From assembly GCA_035273885.1 (NCBI GenBank), contig DATEOR010000042.1, positions 1 to 37,468 of the forward strand: a DNA stretch of 37,468 nucleotides, in the 5' to 3' direction. This DNA is from DATEOR01 sp035273885. GTDB lineage: Bacteria > Actinomycetota > Thermoleophilia > Gaiellales > Gaiellaceae. Positions 22,558 to 31,388 of the stretch are shown here, one piece after another. Each line of letters opens with the position of its first letter. Positions within the stretch are counted from its first letter, which is position 1. A program made the translations under genes and the position numbers. A model generated the notes under the pieces. The model was not told where the DNA came from, made no database searches, and saw only the letters and a program-made list of their open reading frames with translations.

Positions 22558-25500
22558 GTGCCCGTTTTGAGATCTCGCCGGAAGCGTCTGCTTGCCGGTT
22601 TCATCGCCATTGTCGCGGCGCTGCCGCTCGTCGTCTCCGTTTCGAGCGCATCCGCGACGCCGACTGACCTCTTCTTCTCGGAATACATCGAAGGGTCGAG
22701 CAACAACAAGGCCCTGGAGATCTTCAACGGCACCGGTGCGCCCGTGAACCTGACCACTGAGGGCTACAGCGTCCAGATGTTCTTCAACGGCAGCACAACC
22801 GCGGGGCTCACCATCAACCTGACCGGGACGGTCGCAAGCGACGACGTCTGGGTCGTCGCACAGAGCTCGGCGAACGCCGCGATCCTGGCGCAGGCCGACC
22901 AGACGAACGGCGCCGGGTGGTTCAACGGTGACGACGCCGTCGTCCTCCGTCACGGCACAACCGTCCTCGATGTCATCGGACAGGTTGGCCTCGATCCCGG
23001 CACCGAATGGGGAACCGGGCTGACGAGCACCGCCGACAACACCCTCCGGCGCAAGGCGACGATCCAGGCCGGCGACACCAACGGCGGCGACGCGTTCGAC
23101 CCCGCGGTGGAATGGAACGGCTTCACGACCGACACCTTCGACGGCCTCGGCGCACACCAGTTCAACCCCGGCGACCAGCCGCCCGCGGTCGATTCGACGA
23201 GCCCTGCGAGCGGCGAAGCGAACGTCGCGGTGGATGCGAGCGTCACCATCACGTTCACCGAGCCCGTCAACGTCACCGGAAGCTGGTTCACGATCTCGTG
23301 CACCTCGAGCGGCGCACACTCGGCGAGCGCCTTCGGCGGCCCGGTCACCTTCACGCTCGATCCGAGCAGCGACTTCGCTCCGAACGAGACCTGCACCGTG
23401 ACCGTCGTCGCCGCCCAGGTCAGCGACCAGGATGCCGACGATCCGCCGGACACGATGGCCGGCAACGCCGTCTGGAGCTTCACGACGGTGGCCCCGCAGC
23501 GCTCGATCCACGAGATCCAGGGTGCGGCGCACTCCTCTCCCTACGCCGGTCAGAACGTGTCGAGCGTGCCCGGGATCGTCACGGCCACGAGCTCGAATGG
23601 CTTCTGGATGCAGGATCCCAACCCGGACGCCGACGACGCGACCTCTGAAGGCATCTTCGTCTTCACCGCCTCGGCCCCGACGGTCGGGATCGGCGATTCC
23701 GTCCATGTCAGCGCGCGGGTGCAGGAGTTCAGGCCGGGCGGCGTGTCGAGCACGAACCTGGCCACGACCGAGCTCGCGACGCCGTCGATCGCGGTCGTCT
23801 CGACCGGAAATCCGCTGCCGCCGGCGACCGTGGTCGGTACGGGCGGCCGCATCCCGCCCTCAGAGGTGATCGAAGACGACGTGTTCGGGAGCGTCGAGTC
23901 CAGCGGGGTCTTCGACCCGGCGGCCGACGGAATCGACTTCTGGGAGAGCATGGAGGGCATGCGCCTCCAGATGAACAACCCGGTGGCGGTCGGTCCGACC
24001 AATACCTTCGGTGAGACGCAAGTGGTCGGCGACGCCGGGGCCAACGCCACCGGCCTTACCGCCCGCGGCGGCGTGCTCGTGCGCGCGAACGACTTCAACC
24101 CCGAACGGGTCGTGCTCGACGACGTCTTGACGCCGAACCTCCCCGTCATGAACGTGGGAGACCACTACCTCGGCGCGGTCTCGGGAGTGCTCGACTACAA
24201 CTTCGGGAACTTCATGCTCGAGCTGACGTCGATGCCGGCGGTGGTACACGATGGCGTCACGCCCGAGACGACGAGCCCTGCCGGCCCGGGCCAGCTCGCG
24301 ATCGGCACGTTCAACTTCGAGAACCTCGACCCGGGCGACCCGCCCGACAAGTTCACCCGCCTGGCCGGCATCCTCGTCCACAACCTCGGTGCTCCCGACA
24401 TCGTGAGCGGCGAAGAGGTGCAGGACAACAACGGCCCGACGGACAACGGGGTGGTCGACGCGGACGAGACCCTCGACGAGCTGGTCGCCGCGATCCAGGC
24501 GATCGGCGGGCCGACCTACGACTACCGCTACATCGAACCGGTGAACGACGCGGACGGGGGCGAGCCGGGCGGCAACATCCGCCAGGTCTTCCTCTTCCGG
24601 ACCGACCGCGGCGTTTCGTTCGTCGACCGGCCGGGTGGAGGCCCGACGATCCCTACCGCGGTCGTGAGCGGGCCCGACGGGCCCGAGCTCTCCGCGAGCC
24701 CGGGACGGATCGATCCGGCGAACTCGGCTTTCACGACCAGCCGGAAGCCGCTCGCCGGCGAGTTCATGTTCAACGGGCATCACCTGTTCGTGATCGCGAA
24801 CCACTTCAACTCGAAGGGCGGCGACCAGCCCCTCATGGGCCGCTTCCAGCCTCCCGCTCGCGCCTCCGAGGTGCAGAGGCATCGGCAGGCGCAGGTGGTT
24901 CACGACTTCGTCGAGTCGATCCTCGCCCTCGACGCGGCGGCCAACGTGGTCGTCGCCGGAGACCTGAACGACTTCCAGTTCTCCGAAACGGTCTCGATCC
25001 TGAAAGCCGGCGCCCTCGAAGACCTCGTCGACACGCTGCCCGAGAACGAGCGCTACAGCTACGTCTTCGAAGGAAACTCGCAGACGCTCGATCACATCCT
25101 CGTGAGCGACGCTCTCTTCGGGCTGCCGTTCGACTACGACATCGTCCACGTGAACGCGGAGTTCGCGGACCAGGCATCCGATCACGAGCCATCCGTCGTC
25201 CGCATCGGGCTGAACGAAGCCCCGACTGTGTCCGCCGGCGGCCCGTATTCCGTCGCGGAGGGCGGCAATGTGGTCGTTTCCGCGACCGGAAGCGATCCCG
25301 AGGGTGGATCGCTCACGTACGCGTGGGACCTGGACGACAACGGCACATTCGAGACGCCCGGGCAGTCGGCCACCTTCTCGGCGGCCGGTCTCGACGGGCC
25401 GTCGACGCGCTCGATCGCCGTCCAGACAACCGACGAGGGCGGCCTCAGCGCCGTTTCGACGGCCACCGTGAGCGTCACCAATGTCGGCCCGACGGTCACC

Positions 25501-26109
25501 GCCTCGTTTGCCGCCCGAGCGGTGAGCTGTGGGGCGAACAACTCGACGCTCAACGTCAGCTTCAGCGATCCAGGCCCTGACACGTTCACGGCCTCGGTCG
25601 ACTGGGGCGACGGCTCCGCTCCCGAGTCCCTCGGCGCGGTCTCGAGCCCGTTCTCTGCCACCCACACGTACGCGGCGGCCGGGAGCTACCAGGCCTCGGT
25701 CACCGTCACCGACGACGACGGCGGGGCCGGGTCCGCCAACGCGTCCGTGCGTGTGAACTACGAAGTGACGGTGCTGCGGCCGCTCGGCGATCCCGCGAAG
25801 GACGTGTTCAACTCCTCGAGCACGATCCCGGTAAAGATCAGCGTCACCAACTGCGACGGGTCGCATCCCTCGGATCTCGAGATCCGGATCCGGGTGATCA
25901 AGACGTCAGGCGTGCCGCCGCCTCAGGAGATCAACGAGCCCGTTTCGGCGGCGGCCGCGGACCGCACCGGCTTCATGCGTTTTGTGGACGGCCAGTACCT
26001 CTACAACCTGTCGGGACAGGCACTGCCCGACCCGAGCGGCACCTACCGGATCGAGATGACACTCCCGAACGGCCAGGTCGCGACCGCGTCGTTCGGGCTC
26101 AAACCCTGA
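22558..26109 (+). CDS. Large secreted ExeM/NucH-type nuclease with lamin-tail, Big_5-like, PKD and PxKF-like domains
   Basis: Extracellular phosphodiesterase of the endonuclease/exonuclease/phosphatase fold, probably a DNase. 1183 residues from GTG 22558, with GGGGGAG 6 bases upstream. Order: signal peptide (about 1-33, RSRRKRLLAGF then a hydrophobic core), lamin-tail domain (about 36-195, LFFSEYIEGSSNNKALEI), Ig-like Big_5 (about 207-310, with two Cys), an OB-like ExeM region (about 315-560), catalytic domain (about 578-885), two PKD-type repeats (about 888-978 and 978-1067; the second has two Cys and DWGDGS), and a C-terminal domain (about 1070-1183) with STIPVKISV, like PxKF domains. Catalytic motifs present: GTFNFENL, SGEEVQDN, NHFNSKGGD, VVAGDLNDF and SDHEPSVV. 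Likely role: scavenging extracellular DNA or biofilm remodelling. It stops directly against the RNase Y stop. Confidence 0.92.
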   Translation: MPVLRSRRKRLLAGFIAIVAALPLVVSVSSASATPTDLFFSEYIEGSSNNKALEIFNGTGAPVNLTTEGYSVQMFFNGSTTAGLTINLTGTVASDDVWVVAQSSANAAILAQADQTNGAGWFNGDDAVVLRHGTTVLDVIGQVGLDPGTEWGTGLTSTADNTLRRKATIQAGDTNGGDAFDPAVEWNGFTTDTFDGLGAHQFNPGDQPPAVDSTSPASGEANVAVDASVTITFTEPVNVTGSWFTISCTSSGAHSASAFGGPVTFTLDPSSDFAPNETCTVTVVAAQVSDQDADDPPDTMAGNAVWSFTTVAPQRSIHEIQGAAHSSPYAGQNVSSVPGIVTATSSNGFWMQDPNPDADDATSEGIFVFTASAPTVGIGDSVHVSARVQEFRPGGVSSTNLATTELATPSIAVVSTGNPLPPATVVGTGGRIPPSEVIEDDVFGSVESSGVFDPAADGIDFWESMEGMRLQMNNPVAVGPTNTFGETQVVGDAGANATGLTARGGVLVRANDFNPERVVLDDVLTPNLPVMNVGDHYLGAVSGVLDYNFGNFMLELTSMPAVVHDGVTPETTSPAGPGQLAIGTFNFENLDPGDPPDKFTRLAGILVHNLGAPDIVSGEEVQDNNGPTDNGVVDADETLDELVAAIQAIGGPTYDYRYIEPVNDADGGEPGGNIRQVFLFRTDRGVSFVDRPGGGPTIPTAVVSGPDGPELSASPGRIDPANSAFTTSRKPLAGEFMFNGHHLFVIANHFNSKGGDQPLMGRFQPPARASEVQRHRQAQVVHDFVESILALDAAANVVVAGDLNDFQFSETVSILKAGALEDLVDTLPENERYSYVFEGNSQTLDHILVSDALFGLPFDYDIVHVNAEFADQASDHEPSVVRIGLNEAPTVSAGGPYSVAEGGNVVVSATGSDPEGGSLTYAWDLDDNGTFETPGQSATFSAAGLDGPSTRSIAVQTTDEGGLSAVSTATVSVTNVGPTVTASFAARAVSCGANNSTLNVSFSDPGPDTFTASVDWGDGSAPESLGAVSSPFSATHTYAAAGSYQASVTVTDDDGGAGSANASVRVNYEVTVLRPLGDPAKDVFNSSSTIPVKISVTNCDGSHPSDLEIRIRVIKTSGVPPPQEINEPVSAAAADRTGFMRFVDGQYLYNLSGQALPDPSGTYRIEMTLPNGQVATASFGLKP

Positions 26110-27648
26110 TCACTTAGCGAACTCTGTAGCTCGAGACTCACGGATCACGGTCACCCTGATCTGACCCGGGTACTCGAGCTGGTCCTCGATCTCACGGGCG
26201 ATTTCGTGTGAAAGGAGGGCCGCGGTGTCGTCGTCCACCTCGGACGGCTTCACCATGACGCGGATCTCGCGGCCGGCCTGGAGGGCGTACACCCGCTCGA
26301 CACCCTTTTTCGCGGAGGCGATCTTCTCGAGCGACTCGAGGCGCTTGATGTAGTTCTCGAGACTCTCGCCGCGCGCCCCCGGGCGCGAAGCCGAGATCGA
26401 GTCGGCGGCGATGACGAGCACAGCCTCGACGGTCTGCGGCTGTACCTCGTAGTGGTGCGCCTCGATGGCGTGGACGACGTGCTGTGACTCCCCGTAGCGT
26501 TTCGCCTGTTGCGCGGAGATGAGCGCGTGCGAGCCTTCGACCTCGTGCGTCATCGCCTTGCCGAGGTCGTGCAGGAGAGCTGCGCGCTTGGCCGTCTTCA
26601 CGCTCGCGCCGAGCTCCGCGGCCATGATCCCGGCGAGGTGGGCGCACTCGAGCGAGTGCTTGAGGATGTTCTGCCCGTAGCTCGTGCGGTAGCGGAGGCG
26701 GCCGAGGATCTTCACGAGCTCCTCGTGCATCTGACCGCAGTTGGCTTCGAAAACAGCCTGCTCCCCGGCCTGCTGGATGTGCTCCTCGATCTCGGCCTTG
26801 GAGCTGTAGTACATCTCCTCGATGCGGGACGGATGGATGCGACCGTCCTCGACGAGCTTCGTGAGCGTGAGCTTCGCGACTTCGCGGCGCACGCCGTCGA
26901 ACGATGAGAGCACGACCGCCTGCGGAGTGTCGTCGATGATGAAGTCGACGCCGGTGAGGTTTTCGAGGGCGCGGATGTTCCGACCCTCGCGGCCGATGAT
27001 CCGGCCCTTCATGTCGTCTGACGGAAGCTCGACGAGGGACACCGTCGTCTCGGCTGCGTGGCTCGCGGCGACCCGCTGGAGAGCGTCTGCGACGAGATTT
27101 CGCGCCCGTCGCTTGGCGTCGGTGCGAGCTTCCTCCTCGATCTGCCGCACCATGCGCGCCATCTCGTGGCGGACGAGCTCCTCGGATCGCTCGAGGACGT
27201 GCCGCTTCGCCTCCTCGATGGTGAGGCCCGAGATCCGCTCGAGCTCCCTGATCTGCTGCTCGGTCGCGGCCTTGGCCTCCTCCTGCATGGCCTTCAGGTG
27301 TGTCTCGCGGTCTGCGACGCCCTGCTCGCGACGCTCGAACTCGGTCAGCTTGCGGTCGATCTCCTCTTCCTTCGCGAGCACGCGCTCCTCGATCTTGATG
27401 ATCTCGCTGCGCTTTCCCTGGAGCTCGTTCTCGACCTCGGCGCGGAGCTTGAGCGCCTCCTCGCGAGCCTCGACCTGCGCCTCCCGGCGGATCGCCTCGG
27501 CGCTCCGCTTGGCCTCTTCGCTGAGCCGAAGGTTCTCGGCTGCTGTCGCATCGGCCCGGGGCGACGAAAGCAGGCGGGATCCCACGTAGATGCCGACAGC
27601 AAGGCCCGCCCCGATCCCGACGATCAGGAGGCCGATGAGAATCACCAT
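26110..27648 (-). CDS. rny: Ribonuclease Y
   Basis: Membrane-anchored endoribonuclease that starts mRNA decay. 512 residues. An N-terminal membrane helix (about 2-22) is followed by a long charged coiled coil (about 40-195), a KH domain with GRIIGREGRNIRALE (215-229) and an HD domain with LLHDLGK (His360, Asp361) and a downstream AIEAHHYE motif. The order and length are standard. AGGAG lies 6 bases before the ATG at 27648. It is separated from recX by 211 bases. Confidence 0.98.
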   Translation of the reverse strand: MVILIGLLIVGIGAGLAVGIYVGSRLLSSPRADATAAENLRLSEEAKRSAEAIRREAQVEAREEALKLRAEVENELQGKRSEIIKIEERVLAKEEEIDRKLTEFERREQGVADRETHLKAMQEEAKAATEQQIRELERISGLTIEEAKRHVLERSEELVRHEMARMVRQIEEEARTDAKRRARNLVADALQRVAASHAAETTVSLVELPSDDMKGRIIGREGRNIRALENLTGVDFIIDDTPQAVVLSSFDGVRREVAKLTLTKLVEDGRIHPSRIEEMYYSSKAEIEEHIQQAGEQAVFEANCGQMHEELVKILGRLRYRTSYGQNILKHSLECAHLAGIMAAELGASVKTAKRAALLHDLGKAMTHEVEGSHALISAQQAKRYGESQHVVHAIEAHHYEVQPQTVEAVLVIAADSISASRPGARGESLENYIKRLESLEKIASAKKGVERVYALQAGREIRVMVKPSEVDDDTAALLSHEIAREIEDQLEYPGQIRVTVIRESRATEFAK

Positions 27649-27859
27649 TCCTCGCTCCTACGCGTCAGGCCCGTAGGAACGGGTTCGTCGATCGGGCGGT
27701 CCGAAACCGGCAGGCGTACGCCCGCCTACTCGAGGCGCATCCTCCGGGTCTCAGGGCCGTTGGTCATGGAACTGGGCATCGAAAGGTCGTTGGTCGCAGA
27801 TTTCCGATTCGGCGAAAAACCGTTCCGTGCAGGCTTTTTGTGTGTGTGGTGAAGCAGGC
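27649..27859. other. Intergenic region between recX and rny
   Basis: Largest gene-free stretch in the window (211 bases). It must hold the rny ribosome binding site (AGGAG near 27655-27659) and probably its promoter. It contains a GC-rich inverted repeat around AGGCGTACGCCCGCCT and an A5/T5-flanked segment near 27820-27845 that pairs imperfectly and might be a weak terminator for recX. No open frame here looks real. Confidence 0.5.
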
Positions 27860-28447
27860 CTATCCTAGCCCTTCGACGCCGTTCTCGTCGAGAGCCCCCA
27901 GCACGGTCTCGATCGTCTCGAGCTCGAACCCGCGGCGTTGAAGCAGCGGCCACGCCTTTCGGGCGGGCAGGGCTCCAACGATCCTTGCTGCGCGCTGCGC
28001 CTCCGGCTCGAGCTCGGCGACCGCCGCTCCGACGATCGGCTCGGGGAGCCCCTCCCCGGCGAGGCGTGCCTCGATGGCCGCGTCACCCCACCCCTTCTCG
28101 GCGAGCGCGAGGGCGCGACCACAGGCGAGGCGGGCATCGTCGACGAATCCGGCGCCGGCGAGCGTCGCCACGGCCGCCTCCTCGGCATCCGGTCGCACTC
28201 CACGGCTCTGAAGCCGCTCCCGGAGCCGCTGCTCGGACAGCGGTCGAGCGCGAAGCGAGCGGACGGCAGTCCCGAGCGCTCGCTCGCGCCTCAGCTCGCG
28301 GGCGAGGGAACGCGCCAGCGGGCGATCGACGTCTACGCCCGGGCTGAGCCCACAGCGAGCGACGACGTCCTCCGGGACCGTGCGCCACTTCTCTCCGTCG
28401 AGCTCGACCGAGACGCGCCCGGGCCCCGCCCTGCGAAGCGCGGTGAC
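27860..28447 (-). CDS. recX: RecX regulatory protein, start codon unresolved
   Basis: RecX binds and modulates RecA filaments. About 195 residues if translation begins just after the recA stop. Family features: a VELDGEKWRTVPEDVV N-terminal segment, RPLSEQRLRERLQSRGV, VATLAGAGFVDDARLACGRA and a C-terminal RGFELETIETVLG, in the expected three-helix repeat layout. In this frame there is no ATG, GTG or TTG near the expected N-terminus: Val codons there are GTC, the first downstream GTG is mid-protein, and the nearest upstream TTG (28564) is deep within recA. The boundary given is where similarity seems to begin. Translation is probably coupled to recA. Confidence 0.8.
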   Translation of the reverse strand, partial: VTALRRAGPGRVSVELDGEKWRTVPEDVVARCGLSPGVDVDRPLARSLARELRRERALGTAVRSLRARPLSEQRLRERLQSRGVRPDAEEAAVATLAGAGFVDDARLACGRALALAEKGWGDAAIEARLAGEGLPEPIVGAAVAELEPEAQRAARIVGALPARKAWPLLQRRGFELETIETVLGALDENGVEGLG

Positions 28448-28448
28448 C

Positions 28449-29549
28449 CTAGGCGGCTGCGACCTCGTCCGCGGCCTGCTCGGCCGCCTCGGCCTCCGCG
28501 TCTGCGTCCTTCTTGCTCGGCTGAACCGCGTCGTCGCTGATGGGCAAGAGACGCGAGGACACAACCGCGTCAGGGCCGATCTCCGTCTGGAGCGAGCGGA
28601 GGATCTGCTCGGCGACATCCGGGTGCTCCTTGAGGAACGCCGTCGCGTTCTGACGTCCCTGACCGAGGCGCTCGTCCCCGTAGCTGAAGTAGGAGCCCGA
28701 TTTCTGTACGAGCTTCCGCTCGAGTCCGACCTCGAGGACAGTCCCCTCCCAGGAGATGCCGTCGCCGTAGATGATGTCGAACTCCGCCTGCTTGAACGGC
28801 GGCGCGACCTTGTTCTTCACGACCTTGACGCGGACACGGTTGCCGATTGCCTCGACGCCCTCCTTCAGCGTCTCGATGCGCCGGATGTCGAGCCGGACGG
28901 AGGAGTAGAACTTCAGCGCGCGGCCGCCCGGTGTCGTCTCGGGATTCCCGAACATGACCCCGATCTTCTCGCGGAGCTGGTTCGTGAAGAGCGCCACTGT
29001 GCCGGTGCGGTTCAGCGTACCGGCGAGCTTGCGGAGCGCCTGGCTCATGAGGCGCGCCTGAAGGCCGACGTGGCTGTCTCCCATCTCACCCTCGATTTCG
29101 GCCTTGGGCGTCAGCGCGGCCACGGAGTCGACCGCGACGACATCGACCGCGCCGCTGCGGATGAGGAGCTCGGCGATCTCGAGCGCCTGCTCGCCGTGGT
29201 CGGGCTGGGAAACGAGGAGATCGTCGATGTTCACGCCGATTCGCCTGGCGTACGACGGGTCCATCGCGTGCTCGGCGTCGATGAAGGCGCAGATGCCGCC
29301 GCGCCGCTGCGCCTCGGCGATGACGTGGTAGACCAGCGTCGTCTTGCCCGAGGACTCCGGGCCGAAGATCTCGACGATGCGGCCGCGAGGCAGGCCACCC
29401 ACCCCGAGCGCGACGTCGAGTGAAAGCGACCCGGTCGAGATCGACGGGATCGCAACCTGGGCCTGGTCGCCCATCTTCATGACCGTGCCTTTGCCGTACT
29501 GCCGCTCGATCTGGCTTAGAGCGGCGTCGAGTGCTTGCTCACGCTCCAA
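28449..29549 (-). CDS. recA: Recombinase RecA
   Basis: ATP-dependent strand-exchange protein and co-protease for LexA-type repressors. 366 residues from TTG 29549, chosen because AGGAGG lies 9 bases upstream; TTG 29558 would touch the ribosome binding site. Motifs: IERQYGKGTVMKMG, Walker A GPESSGKTT, AFIDAEHAMDP, VDSVAALTPKAEIEGEMGD, L2 and monomer-interface regions with TNQLREKIGVMFGNPETTPGG, and a C-terminal acidic tail rich in Ala/Glu/Asp. It follows thpR closely and precedes recX. I did not find a convincing SOS box, which would have to lie upstream in the rodZ-cinA region if the genes share a promoter. Confidence 0.98.
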   Translation of the reverse strand: MEREQALDAALSQIERQYGKGTVMKMGDQAQVAIPSISTGSLSLDVALGVGGLPRGRIVEIFGPESSGKTTLVYHVIAEAQRRGGICAFIDAEHAMDPSYARRIGVNIDDLLVSQPDHGEQALEIAELLIRSGAVDVVAVDSVAALTPKAEIEGEMGDSHVGLQARLMSQALRKLAGTLNRTGTVALFTNQLREKIGVMFGNPETTPGGRALKFYSSVRLDIRRIETLKEGVEAIGNRVRVKVVKNKVAPPFKQAEFDIIYGDGISWEGTVLEVGLERKLVQKSGSYFSYGDERLGQGRQNATAFLKEHPDVAEQILRSLQTEIGPDAVVSSRLLPISDDAVQPSKKDADAEAEAAEQAADEVAAA

Positions 29550-29554
29550 GGCGT

Positions 29555-30094
29555 TCAACCTCCTAACGACACCGATTCGAAGACTTCGTACTGCGCGCCG
29601 CCCGGACGCAGACGGGAAATCATCACGGCCGCGTCGGACGGAGCCACTCTGCCGAGGTCGGGGAGCGGCGGACGAAGCCGCGGACGGTCGCGAAAGCGCG
29701 CAACCGTGACGTGCGGAAGCCAGCGTCGCGCTTCGCGTTCGTAAAGATCGCGCTCCTCCAAAACGCCGAAGAGCGCCTCCGCGATGGCCTCTCCGCGGCC
29801 TCCTTCGTCCGCGAGGACGATCATCGCCACGCTCCTCGTCTCGCGATACCGCTCCACGGCGAACAGCGGGCCCTCGTGGCCCGCGCAGGCTTCCCGCAGC
29901 GCGTCGGCGACCTCCCCTGCGCGAGCCGCGGGAGTGGCGCCGAGAAATGCGAGCGTGACATGGAGATTCCCGACCGAGACGACGCGCAGATCCCGGCCTT
30001 CGAGCTCGGCGGCCTGCCACGCGACGAGGCCGTCCACCGCAGCTGGAGGCAGGAGCAGGGCGCAGAAGAGCCGAAGCCGCTCATCGCCTTCCAC
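29555..30094 (-). CDS. thpR: RNA 2',3'-cyclic phosphodiesterase (2'-5' RNA ligase family)
   Basis: 2H phosphoesterase that hydrolyses RNA 2',3'-cyclic ends. 179 residues from GTG 30094, which starts one base after the cinA stop. The two catalytic HxT motifs are HVTLAFLG (about residue 47) and HVTVARF (about residue 128). The N-terminal RLFCALLLPPAAVDGL is typical. In many actinobacteria it sits between cinA and recA, as here. Confidence 0.93.
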   Translation of the reverse strand: MEGDERLRLFCALLLPPAAVDGLVAWQAAELEGRDLRVVSVGNLHVTLAFLGATPAARAGEVADALREACAGHEGPLFAVERYRETRSVAMIVLADEGGRGEAIAEALFGVLEERDLYEREARRWLPHVTVARFRDRPRLRPPLPDLGRVAPSDAAVMISRLRPGGAQYEVFESVSLGG

Positions 30095-30095
30095 C

Positions 30096-31388
30096 CTAGC
30101 GGCCGTTCTCGGACCCCTTCGTGTCCGACTGCGACAACTCCCGCCGCAACATGTGCAGAGCCAGCGCGGTCGCCCGCAGCCGGACGGTCTCCCGGTCGCC
30201 GGGCAGCTGGAGTCGTAGTGTGCGGGCGCCGGATGGGCCGTCCACGGCCAGAAATACAAGGCCCACAGGCTTCTCCGGTGTCCCTCCGCCCGGACCTGCG
30301 ATGCCCGTGTCGGCAATAGCCACGTCCGCACCCAGCAGCAGGCGCGCGCCGGCGGCCATCGCGGCCCCGACCTCCGCCGAGACCGCTCCGTGCTCGCGCA
30401 GCAGCTCGGCGGGAACTCCGAGCTGCTTCTCCTTGACGTGGTCGGCGTAGGCGATGACGCCGCCGAGAAACACGTCGCTCGACCCGGCGATCTCGGTGAG
30501 CCGTGCACCGATCAACCCGCCGGTGCACGATTCCGCGGTCGCCAGGGTGAAGCCGCGTTCCCGGCAGAGACCGAGCACGAGCTCCTCGACCGGCCGCTCG
30601 TCGTCGGTGGCGAAGAGGTCGTCTCCGAAGGCCGCGACCAGAGCGTCCGCCAGCGCCGTGGCCGCCGCTTCGGCGCCCGGGCGGCGCACCAGGAGGTCCA
30701 CGTGGATCTCGAGGTCCCGGGCGCACACCGTCGCCTCGATCCCGTCCTCCTCTCCCCCGTGCTCGTCGAGCACGCGCGCGACGGCCGACTCCGTGGGCCC
30801 GAAGAAGCGAAGCGACATGCGCGCCGGCGCGTCGGCCCGCCCCACGATCTCCGCGAAGGCGGGATGGGCCACTGCGTTCGGCCAAAGCCGCCGGAGCTCG
30901 GCTGGAGGCCCGGGCAGTGCGATGGCCACGCGGCCGTCGCCGTGTTCGAGAAGGATCGCGGGCGCGGTTCCTGCGAGCCCCAGCGAGACGCCTCCTTCCG
31001 GCAGTGACGCCTGCTTACGAATTCCCGGAAGGAAGTCACCGAACGGGCGCTTGAGACGCTCCGCGACCCCGCGGGAGAACGCCTCGATCTCCGCGGCGAG
31101 CTCCTCGTCGACGGCGAGCGCACGGCCTGCGGCGGAGGCGAGGAGCTCCACTGTGCGGTCGTCGTGGGTGGGCCCGAGGCCGCCGGAGACGACGCAGAGA
31201 TCCGCGCGAAGACCGTCCGCGAACGCTGCGGCGAGCTCCTCCGGCTGGTCGCCCACGACGACGACACGGTCGGGCTCGAGCCCGAGGCGCGTCAGCTCCT
31301 GGGCGAGAAACGGGCCGTTCAGGTCGCGGCGGTCGCCCCGGACGAGCTCGCTCCCCGTGACGACGACGACGGCCCGCGGAGGAGCCAA
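30096..31388 (-). CDS. cinA: CinA-family protein (nicotinamide-nucleotide amidase type)
   Basis: 430 residues, two domains. The N-terminal MoaB/MogA-like domain (about 1-170) has VVVVTGSELVRGD and VVSGGLGPTHDD. The C-terminal PncC domain (about 275-420) has TAESCTGGLIGARLTEIAGSS and IADTGIAGPGGGTPEKPVG, the signature of nicotinamide mononucleotide deamidases. Predicted role: pyridine nucleotide salvage; cinA is often linked with recA and competence. The TTG start at 31388 directly abuts the rodZ stop. Confidence 0.95.
   Translation of the reverse strand: MAPPRAVVVVTGSELVRGDRRDLNGPFLAQELTRLGLEPDRVVVVGDQPEELAAAFADGLRADLCVVSGGLGPTHDDRTVELLASAAGRALAVDEELAAEIEAFSRGVAERLKRPFGDFLPGIRKQASLPEGGVSLGLAGTAPAILLEHGDGRVAIALPGPPAELRRLWPNAVAHPAFAEIVGRADAPARMSLRFFGPTESAVARVLDEHGGEEDGIEATVCARDLEIHVDLLVRRPGAEAAATALADALVAAFGDDLFATDDERPVEELVLGLCRERGFTLATAESCTGGLIGARLTEIAGSSDVFLGGVIAYADHVKEKQLGVPAELLREHGAVSAEVGAAMAAGARLLLGADVAIADTGIAGPGGGTPEKPVGLVFLAVDGPSGARTLRLQLPGDRETVRLRATALALHMLRRELSQSDTKGSENGR

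Noticed and set aside
23860..25866. A 668-codon open frame antisense to the nuclease gene
   Set aside because: It mirrors the nuclease gene in a high-GC region where antisense stops are rare; its translation is Arg/Val/Asp-rich with no recognisable domain.
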